In this document: one piece after another, positions 26,182 to 35,396 of the stretch
How positions within the stretch are numbered: the first letter of the stretch is position 1
Layout of the letters: each line of letters begins with the position of its first letter
Assembly: GCF_000223985.1 (NCBI RefSeq)
Contig: NZ_AFWV01000003.1
Location: 186,001 to 250,000, forward strand
Source of the DNA: Thiocapsa marina 5811
GTDB taxonomy: Bacteria > Pseudomonadota > Gammaproteobacteria > Chromatiales > Chromatiaceae
Direction: 5' to 3'
DNA: 64,000 nucleotides
Position numbers and translations under genes: made by a program
Notes under the pieces: generated by a model
Database searches by the model: none
What the model was told of the DNA's origin: nothing
Seen by the model: the letters and a program-made list of their open reading frames with translations, nothing else

Positions 26182-29100
26182 GGCGCCTGCCGACAACGCT
26201 CATCCAGAAATTGCCGCATCTGCTCCAGGAGCGAAGCATGGAAGCCTCGCAACGTCTCTAATCTTGCCACGTTCTCGAACTGATCGCCCTTGGCACGATT
26301 GTCCAGTAGCTCCCGAGCCGACTCATGCAGTTGCCGATGGATCCGCGCGATTGACTGAAAGATCGGTTGAGCGCCATAGCGTGCATTGCCATCCAGCGCG
26401 ATCCATTGCGCGAGATGACAGTGGTTGAAATCCAACGGCGGTGTGTTCGGACCATCCTCCCGCCAGTGATTTTCGAACGCGTGCATCCAGGCGCGGTGCT
26501 CCACGATTGCGAACAAAAGAGGGATCTCCTCGCGGCGCAGCGGCGGCTGACGGGTCCAGCGTCGATCAGGCCGCCAGGCGCGCACCCACGGCGGGATAGA
26601 CTCGCCCGGCATGGGTCTGGCGATGACATACCCTTGGGCCAGCTCACAGCCGAGTTGCAGCAGGATCTCGCCATGTTCCAGGCTCTCGACCCCTTCGGCG
26701 AGCACCTCGTGGTGAAAGGCGGCGGCCAGGCCCAGGACGCTCTCGACGATCGCCAGGTCTCCCGGATCGTCGAGCATGTCGCGCACGAAGCCCTGGTCGA
26801 CCTTGAGCAGACTGACCGCCAGGCGTTTCAGGCAGGTCAGCGAGGAATACCCGGTGCCGAAATCATCCATGGCACAGTGGACGCCGATCTCCCGGCAGGC
26901 ATCGATCACCTTGGAGACGCTGACCAGATCGTCCTGCGCGCTGGTCTCCAGCAATTCCAGCTCAAGGCCGTTCGGGGCGCGATCCGGATGGGCGAGCAGG
27001 CGCGCGTTCAGACACGCGGCAAAGTCGGCCTGCCGCAACTGGCGGGCGCCGATGTTGACGCTGATGGGGAGTTCCAGACCACCCGTGAGCCAGTCGTCCA
27101 TCTGGGTGAGCGCCGTTTCGATGACCCATTCGCCGACCTCGACCGCCAGCGGGTGATTCTCGATCGCCGGAAGAAACAGCGCCGGGGCCAGTAGGCCGCG
27201 TTCCGGATGCTGCCAGCGAATCAGCGCCTCCACGCCGATGACCGCGCCGGTCCGCATGTTGACCTTCGGCTGGTAATGGAGGACAAATTCGTGTTCCGCC
27301 AACGCCTGACTGAGACGTTCCAGGTTGGCATGGTGGCCGCGGATACTCTGTTCCTCGGCGGCGTCGAAAACGGAATAGCGATTTTTACCGGATAGCTTCG
27401 CCCGATACATGGCCTGGTCGGCCTGGCGCAGCAGTTGGTCCGCGTCGACCTCGGCGGACTGCGGATAGAAGGTGACGCCGATGCTGGCCGAGACCTGTAG
27501 GGAAAGACCATCCACGGGCACGGGCTGGGACGCGGCCATGAGCAAGCGGGTGAGCATCGGCACGCTCCCCGCATCATCCCCCAGATCCACCAGCACGGCG
27601 ACGAATTCGTCCCCGCCCAGACGGGCCAGGGTGTCGCCCTCGCGCAGACACTGCTTCATGCGCCCCGCCACGATCATCAGCAATTGGTCGCCGGTTTCGT
27701 GACCGTGGGTATCATTGATGGCCTTGAAACCGTCCAGATCGAGATAGGCCACCGCCAGGCGCTGTGCGCGCCGCTTGGTCTGCGCCATGGCCTGCAGCAG
27801 ACGGAATGAGAGCAGCACGCGGTTGGGTAGCGAGGTCAGCGCATCATAATGGGCAATATGCTCGAGCTGACGTTGATGCTCCTTGAGCGCGGTAATGTCC
27901 GAGAATAGGGCGACGTAGTGCTGGGGGCTGCCCAGCGCATCGCGCACGGCGCTGATGGTTTGCATCTCGGCGTACACTTCGCCGTTCTTGCGACGATTCC
28001 AGATCTCGCCGCTCCAGCGGCCATTCTCGATCAGTGTCCGCCACATCGACGCGTAGAACTCGCGTCCCTGACGCCCCGAGCTGAGCAGGCGCGGATTGCG
28101 ACCCAGCACGTCTTCGCGGGCGTAACTGGTGATGCGGGTAAAGGCGTCATTGACATCGATGATGGTGCCTTCGGCGGTAGTGATCATGATGCCTTCGCTG
28201 GCGTGGGTGAACACGCTGGCGGCCAATCGCAGGCGGGATTCAGCCTGTTTGCGATCGGTGATATCGACATTAAAGCCTTGAAAGTGAAAAAATTCTCCGT
28301 TGCGGTGAAAAATCGGGACCGCATGGCACCAAAAATCGCGGTACTCCCCCCTTGTGTTGCGGAGCCGAAAGTAGTTGTCGTGTTCGGCCTTGGCCGCGTA
28401 AGCGGCTTGCCAGACAGCACCCGCGCTGGCCAGGTCGTCGGGATGGACGTAGTTAGCCCAGGTTTCTAACGTCAGTTCTTGGCCCTTCCGGATGCCGGTG
28501 AAATCGTAGAAGGCCTTGTTGAGGTAACTGTACCGGATCCCGTTAAATGCCCAAATGTGAATACTGGCATTGTCGAGCACATCGGCAAGCGCCTGACGGC
28601 TTTCTTCCAACAACTGCTCGCGACGCTGGAGCCTGTCGGCCAGGTTGTGGGCGATGCGGATACTGGCGCGCGTGTTCACGACCGACAGCATCAGGCCGAA
28701 CAGCAGGCCGCTGAGCACCAGTCCGCCGCTCAGGGTGGCCCAGACCCAGGCATCGCGAATCCCGGACGTTCGTGAGGTTTGCTCGAAGACCAGCAGCCAG
28801 CGATGACCGTTGAAATCGAGATGCCGTACCTGCTGGCGCCGCGCGGGAGAGGCGTGTGCCTCTCGCCCTCCCAGGCTGTCGAACAGCAGCGTCTCGGGGG
28901 TCGCCAGGGCACCGTCGTGAATACGCAGATTGATCGACTGACCTTCGTGATGCGTCCAATCGCCCAAAATCCCGATCATGAGATCGTTCATCCGGTAGGG
29001 GCTGTACGACCAGCCGAAGATGGCCGCCCGTCGCTGCTCGAGGTTCTCCAGGGGCCAGCCGTTGCGATAGACGGGGACATACATGAGGGTTCCCGCCTGC

Positions 29101-29678
29101 ACCTCGGCGGCGGTCTCCTGCACCAGCTTGACCTTGCCGGACAAGGCCGCCTCGCCGGTATCGCGCGCCTGTTCCATGGCGGTCCGTCGCACCGGCTCGG
29201 AAAACATGTCATAGCCGAATGCGCGCAGATTGCGGTCGCGAAAGGGCTCCAAATAAATGATGGCGGTGTAGCTGGCGCGTTCGCCCGGTGGCGACAGGCG
29301 ATAGTCGGGAAAGCCTTCCGCGCGGATGCGGGCGAGATGGCCGGCGAGCTGATCCGGCGCGATCACTTGCGCAAAACCGACCCCCTGCACGCCGGGCAGG
29401 CTGTCCTGCGCCCGCAGGGTTTCAACATAGAGCCGCCACTCTTGACGGTCGACCGTCCCCGATGCCGCAAACAGTGCCGCGCCGCCGCGCAGAATCAGCG
29501 CATAGGCGCCCAGACGCTCGCGGATCTTCAGGGTCACCTGGTCGCAGTCGAAGGCGAACTGACGCACGGCGTCCGCCTCGATCCCCTGCTTGACCTGAGC
29601 GCCGACAAAGAGCGTCGCCAAGAGTCCGCAACCAAGCACCACCCAGGCGAGCCAGAATTCTTTAGACGTGATCTGCAT
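26178..29678 (-). CDS. CHASE-PAS-PAS-GGDEF-EAL protein with CZB-like C-terminus
   Basis: A 1166-residue membrane sensor of the cyclic-di-GMP network. Order: a transmembrane helix near residue 10-30, a periplasmic CHASE domain, a second helix (LVLSGLLFGLMLSVVNT) near residue 325, two PAS domains with PAC regions (DITDRKQAES, DITALKEHQRQLEH), GGDEF with intact RLGGDEFVAVLVD, EAL with VEALIRWQHPERG and the DDFGTGYSSL loop, then ~110 residues with spaced His/Cys (HRAWMHAFENHW, HCHLAQW, IARIHRQLH) resembling a chemoreceptor zinc-binding domain. Both catalytic signatures look complete, so synthesis and hydrolysis are both possible. It is last in a three-gene minus-strand operon, and its stop lies inside repeat copy B. 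Confidence 0.9.
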   Translation of the reverse strand: MQITSKEFWLAWVVLGCGLLATLFVGAQVKQGIEADAVRQFAFDCDQVTLKIRERLGAYALILRGGAALFAASGTVDRQEWRLYVETLRAQDSLPGVQGVGFAQVIAPDQLAGHLARIRAEGFPDYRLSPPGERASYTAIIYLEPFRDRNLRAFGYDMFSEPVRRTAMEQARDTGEAALSGKVKLVQETAAEVQAGTLMYVPVYRNGWPLENLEQRRAAIFGWSYSPYRMNDLMIGILGDWTHHEGQSINLRIHDGALATPETLLFDSLGGREAHASPARRQQVRHLDFNGHRWLLVFEQTSRTSGIRDAWVWATLSGGLVLSGLLFGLMLSVVNTRASIRIAHNLADRLQRREQLLEESRQALADVLDNASIHIWAFNGIRYSYLNKAFYDFTGIRKGQELTLETWANYVHPDDLASAGAVWQAAYAAKAEHDNYFRLRNTRGEYRDFWCHAVPIFHRNGEFFHFQGFNVDITDRKQAESRLRLAASVFTHASEGIMITTAEGTIIDVNDAFTRITSYAREDVLGRNPRLLSSGRQGREFYASMWRTLIENGRWSGEIWNRRKNGEVYAEMQTISAVRDALGSPQHYVALFSDITALKEHQRQLEHIAHYDALTSLPNRVLLSFRLLQAMAQTKRRAQRLAVAYLDLDGFKAINDTHGHETGDQLLMIVAGRMKQCLREGDTLARLGGDEFVAVLVDLGDDAGSVPMLTRLLMAASQPVPVDGLSLQVSASIGVTFYPQSAEVDADQLLRQADQAMYRAKLSGKNRYSVFDAAEEQSIRGHHANLERLSQALAEHEFVLHYQPKVNMRTGAVIGVEALIRWQHPERGLLAPALFLPAIENHPLAVEVGEWVIETALTQMDDWLTGGLELPISVNIGARQLRQADFAACLNARLLAHPDRAPNGLELELLETSAQDDLVSVSKVIDACREIGVHCAMDDFGTGYSSLTCLKRLAVSLLKVDQGFVRDMLDDPGDLAIVESVLGLAAAFHHEVLAEGVESLEHGEILLQLGCELAQGYVIARPMPGESIPPWVRAWRPDRRWTRQPPLRREEIPLLFAIVEHRAWMHAFENHWREDGPNTPPLDFNHCHLAQWIALDGNARYGAQPIFQSIARIHRQLHESARELLDNRAKGDQFENVARLETLRGFHASLLEQMRQFLDERCRQAP

Positions 29679-29720
29679 TAAACCGCGTCCAGAGCGAGAG
29701 ACTGAATTTCGATCATGACA

Positions 29721-32069
29721 TCACCTCGCTTGTCCGAGATGGCCGTATAAGTCGCTCAACCGCGCCTCACCGATCATCGCGGTCGACTGATCCCGTGCCC
29801 GCACCCACGCCTTCAGTCCATCCACCAAGCTGTCCATCAGGTCATGGAGCTCTCCCAGTCTGGCCAGCGCCTCCGGATGTCGACCGCGCGCCCGCAGCTC
29901 CAGCAGCTCGTCCACCACCCCATGCACCTGCCGGTGCAAGGCATCGATGCGCTGGAAATCGGGCTCCGCGCCATCACCCGACGCGACTTCGGCCCGTAAC
30001 CAGGCCGCAAAACGGCATTGGCGTCGATCCAGCGGCGGGAGCGGCGGTACGCCCTGCTCGCTCCGAAGATGAGCTTCGATGGCGGCAACCCAGGCGCGGT
30101 GTTCGACGCTGGCATAGAGCAAGGGTAGATGCTCGCGGCGCGCGGCCGGCAGCTCGGCCCAACAGGCAGGGGTCTGCCAGGCGGCCAGCCAACCGGGCAT
30201 CTCATGGGCCGGCATGGGACGCGCGATGCCGAAGCCCTGAGCCAGGTCGCAGCCGAAACGCAGCAGCATCTCCCCGTGCTCCAGGGTCTCGACCCCCTCG
30301 GCGATGACCTGACGATTGAAGGTACCCGCCAGGCTCAAGATGCTCTCGACGATCGCCAGATCCTCCGGGTCGTTCAGCATCCCGGACACAAAGCTTTTAT
30401 CGATTTTGAGTTGGGTGACCGCCAGACGTTTCAGATAGGTCAGCGAGGAATACCCGGTGCCGAAATCATCCAGCGCGACACTCACCCCGAGCTCGCGGCA
30501 GGCATCGATCACCAGGGAGGTCCCGACCAGATCATCGATCGCGCTGGTTTCGAGGATCTCCAGACAGAGACAGGACGGCGCGACCCCTGGATGCTCCCCC
30601 AGCATGGCGCGCAGGCGTGCGACGAAATCCACCTGCTGTAACTGACGGGCGCCGACATTGACGCTCACCGGAAGCGCCAGGCCGAGCGCCCGCCAGACGT
30701 CGGTCTGGGCGAGGGCGGTCTTGATGACCCACTCGCCGATCTCGACCGCCAGCGGGTGGTTCTCGGTCGTCGGCAGGAAGAGCGCCGGGGCCAGCAGACC
30801 GCGTTGCGGGTGCCGCCAGCGGATCAGGGCCTCGGCGCCGATGACCGTCCCGGTGCGCAGATTGACCTTGGGCTGGTAATAGAGCACGAACTCGCGCGCG
30901 GCCAAGGCGTGGCGGGTCTGCTCCAGGTGTTCGTGATGGCTACGGATGCGCTGTTCCAGCTGCGTGTCGAAGAGGAAAAAGTGATTTTTGCCGGACTGCT
31001 TGGCCTGATACATGGCCTGATCGGCCTGACGCAGCAGGAGATCCCCATCGACCACGCCCGCCTGCGGATAGAAGGTGACGCCGAGGCTGGCCGAGACCAG
31101 CACCAGGAGATCACCGAACCGCACCGGCTCGGCGGCGGCGGCGAGCAGGCGCTCGAGCAGTGGCGCACTGACGTCGGGGTCGGCGAGATCGATCAGCACC
31201 ATGGCGAACTCGTCTCCACCCAGCCGGGCGAGCGTGTCGCCCTCGCGCAGCACCGCCTGCATCCGCTCCGCCACGGCGACCAGCACCCCGTCACCTACCT
31301 CGTGTCCATGACGGTCGTTGATGGTCTTGAAGTCGTCGAGGTCGAGATAGCCCACTGCCAGCCGTTGTCCCCGCCGTTGGGTCTGCGCCATCGCCTGATT
31401 CAGGCGGTCGGCCAGCAGTCTGCGGTTGGGCAGCGCGGTCAGCGTGTCGAACAGGGCAAGATGTTCAAGCCGGCGTTCTTGCTCCTTGAGCGCGGTGATG
31501 TCGCTGATCACCACCCGGCAGACCGACGCGCCGTCGTCCGCCTGGGCGGCGGTCGCCGCCAGATGCACCCAGACGCGTGCGCCATCCGCCTTGACCTGCC
31601 GCAGGTCGCATTCCTGGGGTTCGCCCGTCTCGAAGAGACGTTTCCGATGCAGGTAGTACAGGTCCTGATCGTCCTTGACGATGAAGCGGGAGAGCGGCTG
31701 TTTGATCAACGCACTTTTCGGCGTCGCCAACAGAGACGCCGCGGTTAGGTTGGCCTCCAGGATCAGTCCCGTCTCGGAGAGCGTGCAATAGCCCACCGGC
31801 GCCAGGTCGTAGAGGTCGAAATAGCGCGCCCGCACGGCGTCGATCTCCGCCTGCACCCGACGCAGTTCCTCGTTCTGCATCGTCAGCTCGATTTGATGCA
31901 CCTGCAGTTCGTGGAGCGTGCGCCGGATCGCCTCGGGCGTAAGCGCGGCGAGGTCCGTCGACGAGGGCGTTGCGTCGCTCCCGATGCGCGCCTCGGCCTC
32001 CTGGCGCAGCGCACGCGCCGCGTCCGACTCCGGGGGTTCGTGCTCCGGTCGATCATCCTGGCTCGTCAT
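29721..32069 (-). CDS. PAS-GGDEF-EAL protein with CZB-like C-terminus
   Basis: A 782-residue cytoplasmic paralogue of the next gene. A helical N-terminus (LHELQVHQIELTMQNEELRR) leads to a PAS domain (YDLAPVGYCTLSETGLILEA), then GGDEF (RLGGDEFAMVLID), EAL (AEALIRWRHPQRG, DDFGTGYSSLTYLKRLAV) and a ~120-residue tail with HRAWVAAIEAH, QCRFAAWL and IDALHRQVH like CZB domains. CZB domains in other bacteria sense zinc or hypochlorite-type oxidants; that role is inferred here. The ATG overlaps the stop of the CheB-CheR gene (ATGA). No transmembrane helix was seen. Confidence 0.9.
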   Translation of the reverse strand: MTSQDDRPEHEPPESDAARALRQEAEARIGSDATPSSTDLAALTPEAIRRTLHELQVHQIELTMQNEELRRVQAEIDAVRARYFDLYDLAPVGYCTLSETGLILEANLTAASLLATPKSALIKQPLSRFIVKDDQDLYYLHRKRLFETGEPQECDLRQVKADGARVWVHLAATAAQADDGASVCRVVISDITALKEQERRLEHLALFDTLTALPNRRLLADRLNQAMAQTQRRGQRLAVGYLDLDDFKTINDRHGHEVGDGVLVAVAERMQAVLREGDTLARLGGDEFAMVLIDLADPDVSAPLLERLLAAAAEPVRFGDLLVLVSASLGVTFYPQAGVVDGDLLLRQADQAMYQAKQSGKNHFFLFDTQLEQRIRSHHEHLEQTRHALAAREFVLYYQPKVNLRTGTVIGAEALIRWRHPQRGLLAPALFLPTTENHPLAVEIGEWVIKTALAQTDVWRALGLALPVSVNVGARQLQQVDFVARLRAMLGEHPGVAPSCLCLEILETSAIDDLVGTSLVIDACRELGVSVALDDFGTGYSSLTYLKRLAVTQLKIDKSFVSGMLNDPEDLAIVESILSLAGTFNRQVIAEGVETLEHGEMLLRFGCDLAQGFGIARPMPAHEMPGWLAAWQTPACWAELPAARREHLPLLYASVEHRAWVAAIEAHLRSEQGVPPLPPLDRRQCRFAAWLRAEVASGDGAEPDFQRIDALHRQVHGVVDELLELRARGRHPEALARLGELHDLMDSLVDGLKAWVRARDQSTAMIGEARLSDLYGHLGQAR

Positions 32070-35000
32070 GTCTCGCTCCCGGATCGGTTCGCCCGTTCGG
32101 TGGTGGCGATGGCGTACATCTGCCCGCTCTCGTTCATCAAGGCGGTCGCGGTCAGCCAGACCTCCAGGAGCGCGCCGTCTTTCGTCATCCGTTGGGTCTG
32201 AAGGGGCTCCAGAATTTCCGCCTGACTCAGCCGATGGATCCTGGCCAGGGCGTCCTCGCGCAACCCCTCGGGGATGCGGTCGCGGACGTTCATCCGCAGC
32301 GCCTCGGCCTCGCTCCAGCCAAACAGCCGCTCCGCGCCGGGGTTCCAGGCCAGGATACGGCCGTCCAGATCCTGCATGGTGATGGCGTCGCGCGCGTCGC
32401 GCACCACCACGGCGAGGCGCCGCATGGCCTCGGATTGCCGCAGCGCCGTGCGCGCCTGCATGATCTCGGTGAGATCGACGAAGGTGAGCACCGCGCCCTC
32501 GATCACGTTGTCGAGCGTGCGGTAGGGGTGGATCCGCATCCGGTACCAGACGCCCGCCGTGGTCTGGACATCCAACTCCTTGGGGATCAGGGTATCCAGC
32601 ACCGCCTGGGTGTCCGCCACCAGACGATCGTAGTCCACCAGGTTGGAGAGGATGTGGCCCACCGGCCGACCGACATCGCTCAGAATCAGGTTGATGATCT
32701 GGGTCGCGGCGGGGGTGAAGCGCAGGATGCGCAGTCGATGGTCGACAAAGACGGTGCCGATACCGGTGCCGGCCAGCAGGTTGTTCATGTCGTTGTTGGT
32801 CCGCGACAGGTCGGTCACCTTGGTTTGCAGCTCTGCGTTGACCGTGGCGAGTTCCTCGTTGACCGATTGCAGCTCCTCCTTGGAGGTCTCCAACTCCTCG
32901 TTGGTGGACTGCAATTCCTCGTTGACCGACTGCATTTCCTCGTTCGAGGATTTCAGCTCCTCGTTGATGGTCTCCAACTCCTCGTTGGAGCTCTGAAGGT
33001 ATTCCTCCTTGGCGCGCAGCTCCTCCTTGAGTGCGGCAATGCGCGCGTCGGTGTCGGTGCCGGAAGCGGCCACCCCGTCGCCGTCTTCGGCGCGTGCCGG
33101 CCGAGTCGGTTCGCCCTCGCCGGGTCGCGATGGCTCCAGGATTACCAGATAAAGAGGCGCCTCGGACGTCGCGGCGGGGCCTGGCATCACCGGGCGGACC
33201 AGCAAGTCGACGCGGGTGAAGTCGCCGTTGGTTTTCACGCGCAGCCCCGGACGACGGACGCTTTCACGGGTCGCCGCCGCCCGGTGCAGGGCGGTGGTCA
33301 GGTCGGGCCGAAGCCCTTCGCGGGCCATCTTGAGGAGATTGCTGACGCCGGTCTCGCCGGGGGGCGGTTCCAGATAGAGACCGGTGCGACCGTGCAGGTA
33401 GAGAAGGTCGCCCCGCGCGGTGACCAGCGCGGCGGACGGGACGACTTCTTGCAGCAGGCTCTGTTCGGTCAGTTCGCGCAGCGGCAGTTTCATCGAGTAG
33501 ACCGCGGTGCCAGCCGCCCGAGCGAGCGCCGGCTCGCTGGTGGTTAGGGGCGGCACAACGCGCTCCAGGGGCAGGCGCTTCGCGGCGTACCCGTCGTCCT
33601 TGCGGCGATAGAACTTCAGCTTGCGGTCCAGCACCTCGAACAGATCGGGAGACTCGCCCACCGTCTCGGAGGTGCCCAAAAACAGAAAACCGCCGGGATT
33701 CAGGGCGTAGTGAAAGAGTGGTATCAGCCTTTTCTGCATCTCCCCGCCGAGATAGATGAGCAGGTTGCGACAACTGATGAGGTCGAGCTTGGAGAACGGC
33801 GGGTCCTTGATCAGGCTGTGTTCGGAAAAGACCAGCAGGTCGCGGATACCCTTGTGGATGCGATAGGCGTCGCCGCCGGGCTCGGCGGTGAAAAAGCGCG
33901 CGAGGCGCTCTGCGGAGAAGTCGGCGGCGATGCTGGCCGGATAGAGCCCGGCGCGGGCGGTGGCAATCGCCCGGGGGTCGATGTCGGTGGCAAAGACCTG
34001 CACCTTGAAGCGCTGCCGCAGCGCCTCCTGACGTTCGGCCAGCAGGATCGCCAGCGAATAGGCCTCCTCGCCGGTGGAGCAACCCACCGACCAGACGCGG
34101 ATCGCGACCTCCGCCGACTTGCCGGCGAAGAGCTTGGGGATCACCTCGTGCTCCAGCACTGCGAAGGCGTCGGGGTCACGGAAAAAACTGGTGACGCCGA
34201 TCAGCAGATCGCGAAAGAGCGCGTCCGACTCGGCGGGCATCTGCCGCAGATACTGGACATAGTCATCGAGGGTGGCGATCTGATGGACGGCCATGCGCCG
34301 CTCGATGCGGCGCTGGATGGTGCTCGGTTTGTACTGGGAAAAGTCGTGGCCGGTCTGGTTGCGCAGCAGAACGAAGACCTTGCGAAGACCCGTGTCGCTC
34401 CGGGATGGCGGGACCGCGCCCGGCCGGGGCGGGCGACCGAAGGCGTGGACTGCGTAGGCGATGAGCTGGGCGGGCATCTCGGCCGGCGGTAGCTCATAGT
34501 CCACCAGTCCGGTCGCGATGGCGCTGCGCGGCATCCCGTCGTACTCGGTGGACTCGGGGGTTTGGGCCATGACCATGCCGCCTTCGCCCTTGATCGCCCG
34601 CACGCCCAGGGTGCCGTCGCTGCCTGTGCCCGAGAGGACGATCCCGATGGCGCGAGCGTGCTGGTCCTGGGCGAGCGAGCGAAAAAAGAAATCGATCGGC
34701 AGGCGCTGGCCCCGCGGGGCGGCGGGCTCCAGGAGTTGCAGCGCGCCGTTGAGAAAAGCCATATCGCGATTGGGCGGGATGATGTAGGCGCAGTTGGGCT
34801 GCACCTGCATCCCGTCCTCGACCTCGAACACCCGCATCCGGGTCGAACGCTGGATGAGATCGGTGAGGATGCTCTTATGGTCCGGTGCCAGATGCTGCAC
34901 CAGCACGAAGGCCATGTCCGGATCGGTGTCGGCGGGCATCCCGGAGAAGAAGGCTTCAAAGGCCCCCAGCCCCCCGGCCGAGGCGCCGATGCCGACGATG

Positions 35001-35095
35001 GGGAAGCGCCCTGGGGGCGCTTCGGCCGTCTCCGACGCCACGCCAAGACCGCCCTCGCGCGGTGCGAGCGCGATCTCCTGATTGTTTGTCGCCAT
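32066..35095 (-). CDS. CheB-CheR-coiled coil-PAS fusion protein
   Basis: A 1009-residue fusion. CheB methylesterase is at ~30-215, with the catalytic set seen as GIGASAGGLGAF (Ser), VQHLAPDH (His) and SGTGSDGTLG (Asp). The CheR methyltransferase is at ~235-500, with VWSVGCSTGEEAYSLAILL. A long coiled coil of NEEL repeats (EELETINEELKSSNEEM) is near 680-740, then two PAS domains. No receiver domain precedes CheB. The start was chosen at ATG 35095, with GAGGGGG upstream and the typical low-complexity head MATNNQEIALAPREGG; the frame stays open ~400 bases further upstream. These fusions are thought to act as sensory hubs rather than chemotaxis enzymes. First gene of the sensory operon. Confidence 0.9.
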   Translation of the reverse strand: MATNNQEIALAPREGGLGVASETAEAPPGRFPIVGIGASAGGLGAFEAFFSGMPADTDPDMAFVLVQHLAPDHKSILTDLIQRSTRMRVFEVEDGMQVQPNCAYIIPPNRDMAFLNGALQLLEPAAPRGQRLPIDFFFRSLAQDQHARAIGIVLSGTGSDGTLGVRAIKGEGGMVMAQTPESTEYDGMPRSAIATGLVDYELPPAEMPAQLIAYAVHAFGRPPRPGAVPPSRSDTGLRKVFVLLRNQTGHDFSQYKPSTIQRRIERRMAVHQIATLDDYVQYLRQMPAESDALFRDLLIGVTSFFRDPDAFAVLEHEVIPKLFAGKSAEVAIRVWSVGCSTGEEAYSLAILLAERQEALRQRFKVQVFATDIDPRAIATARAGLYPASIAADFSAERLARFFTAEPGGDAYRIHKGIRDLLVFSEHSLIKDPPFSKLDLISCRNLLIYLGGEMQKRLIPLFHYALNPGGFLFLGTSETVGESPDLFEVLDRKLKFYRRKDDGYAAKRLPLERVVPPLTTSEPALARAAGTAVYSMKLPLRELTEQSLLQEVVPSAALVTARGDLLYLHGRTGLYLEPPPGETGVSNLLKMAREGLRPDLTTALHRAAATRESVRRPGLRVKTNGDFTRVDLLVRPVMPGPAATSEAPLYLVILEPSRPGEGEPTRPARAEDGDGVAASGTDTDARIAALKEELRAKEEYLQSSNEELETINEELKSSNEEMQSVNEELQSTNEELETSKEELQSVNEELATVNAELQTKVTDLSRTNNDMNNLLAGTGIGTVFVDHRLRILRFTPAATQIINLILSDVGRPVGHILSNLVDYDRLVADTQAVLDTLIPKELDVQTTAGVWYRMRIHPYRTLDNVIEGAVLTFVDLTEIMQARTALRQSEAMRRLAVVVRDARDAITMQDLDGRILAWNPGAERLFGWSEAEALRMNVRDRIPEGLREDALARIHRLSQAEILEPLQTQRMTKDGALLEVWLTATALMNESGQMYAIATTERANRSGSET

Positions 35096-35396
35096 GGGTG
35101 CATTGCCCCCTCGTCGCCATCCACAGAGCTTGGCTCGTGGGTCGACCCCAGCCGCCGGTGTTTGCGAGCAGGAGCCGAGGCGTGCCAACCGCGAGGGCCT
35201 GAGCCGGTCAGTGACAATCCGTCGTCGCCTGTACGTACTTGATGCGGCTGTCTGCCGCAGACCCTCATAGAGAAGCAGAGTAGCAGCAAATAAGGCGGTT
35301 TGCGGTGCGTCCTGATGCCAGGACGCGCTGTGAAGGCGACCGAAGACGTGATGCCTCGCCGCCCGGCCCCGGCGACGCGGACCCAGACCGCTCCGC
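35096..35396. other. Spacer between crtC and the sensory operon
   Basis: About 300 bases upstream of the CheB-CheR gene on the minus strand and downstream of crtC. No gene, PpsR box pair or clear terminator was recognised. The promoter for the sensory operon should lie here. Confidence 0.4.

Noticed and set aside
29676-29700. TAAACCGCG next to the start of the CHASE-GGDEF-EAL gene, resembling the 86-bp repeat
   Set aside because: Only the first ~9 bases match; neither the GTATGCG mark nor the hairpin nor a second end is present.
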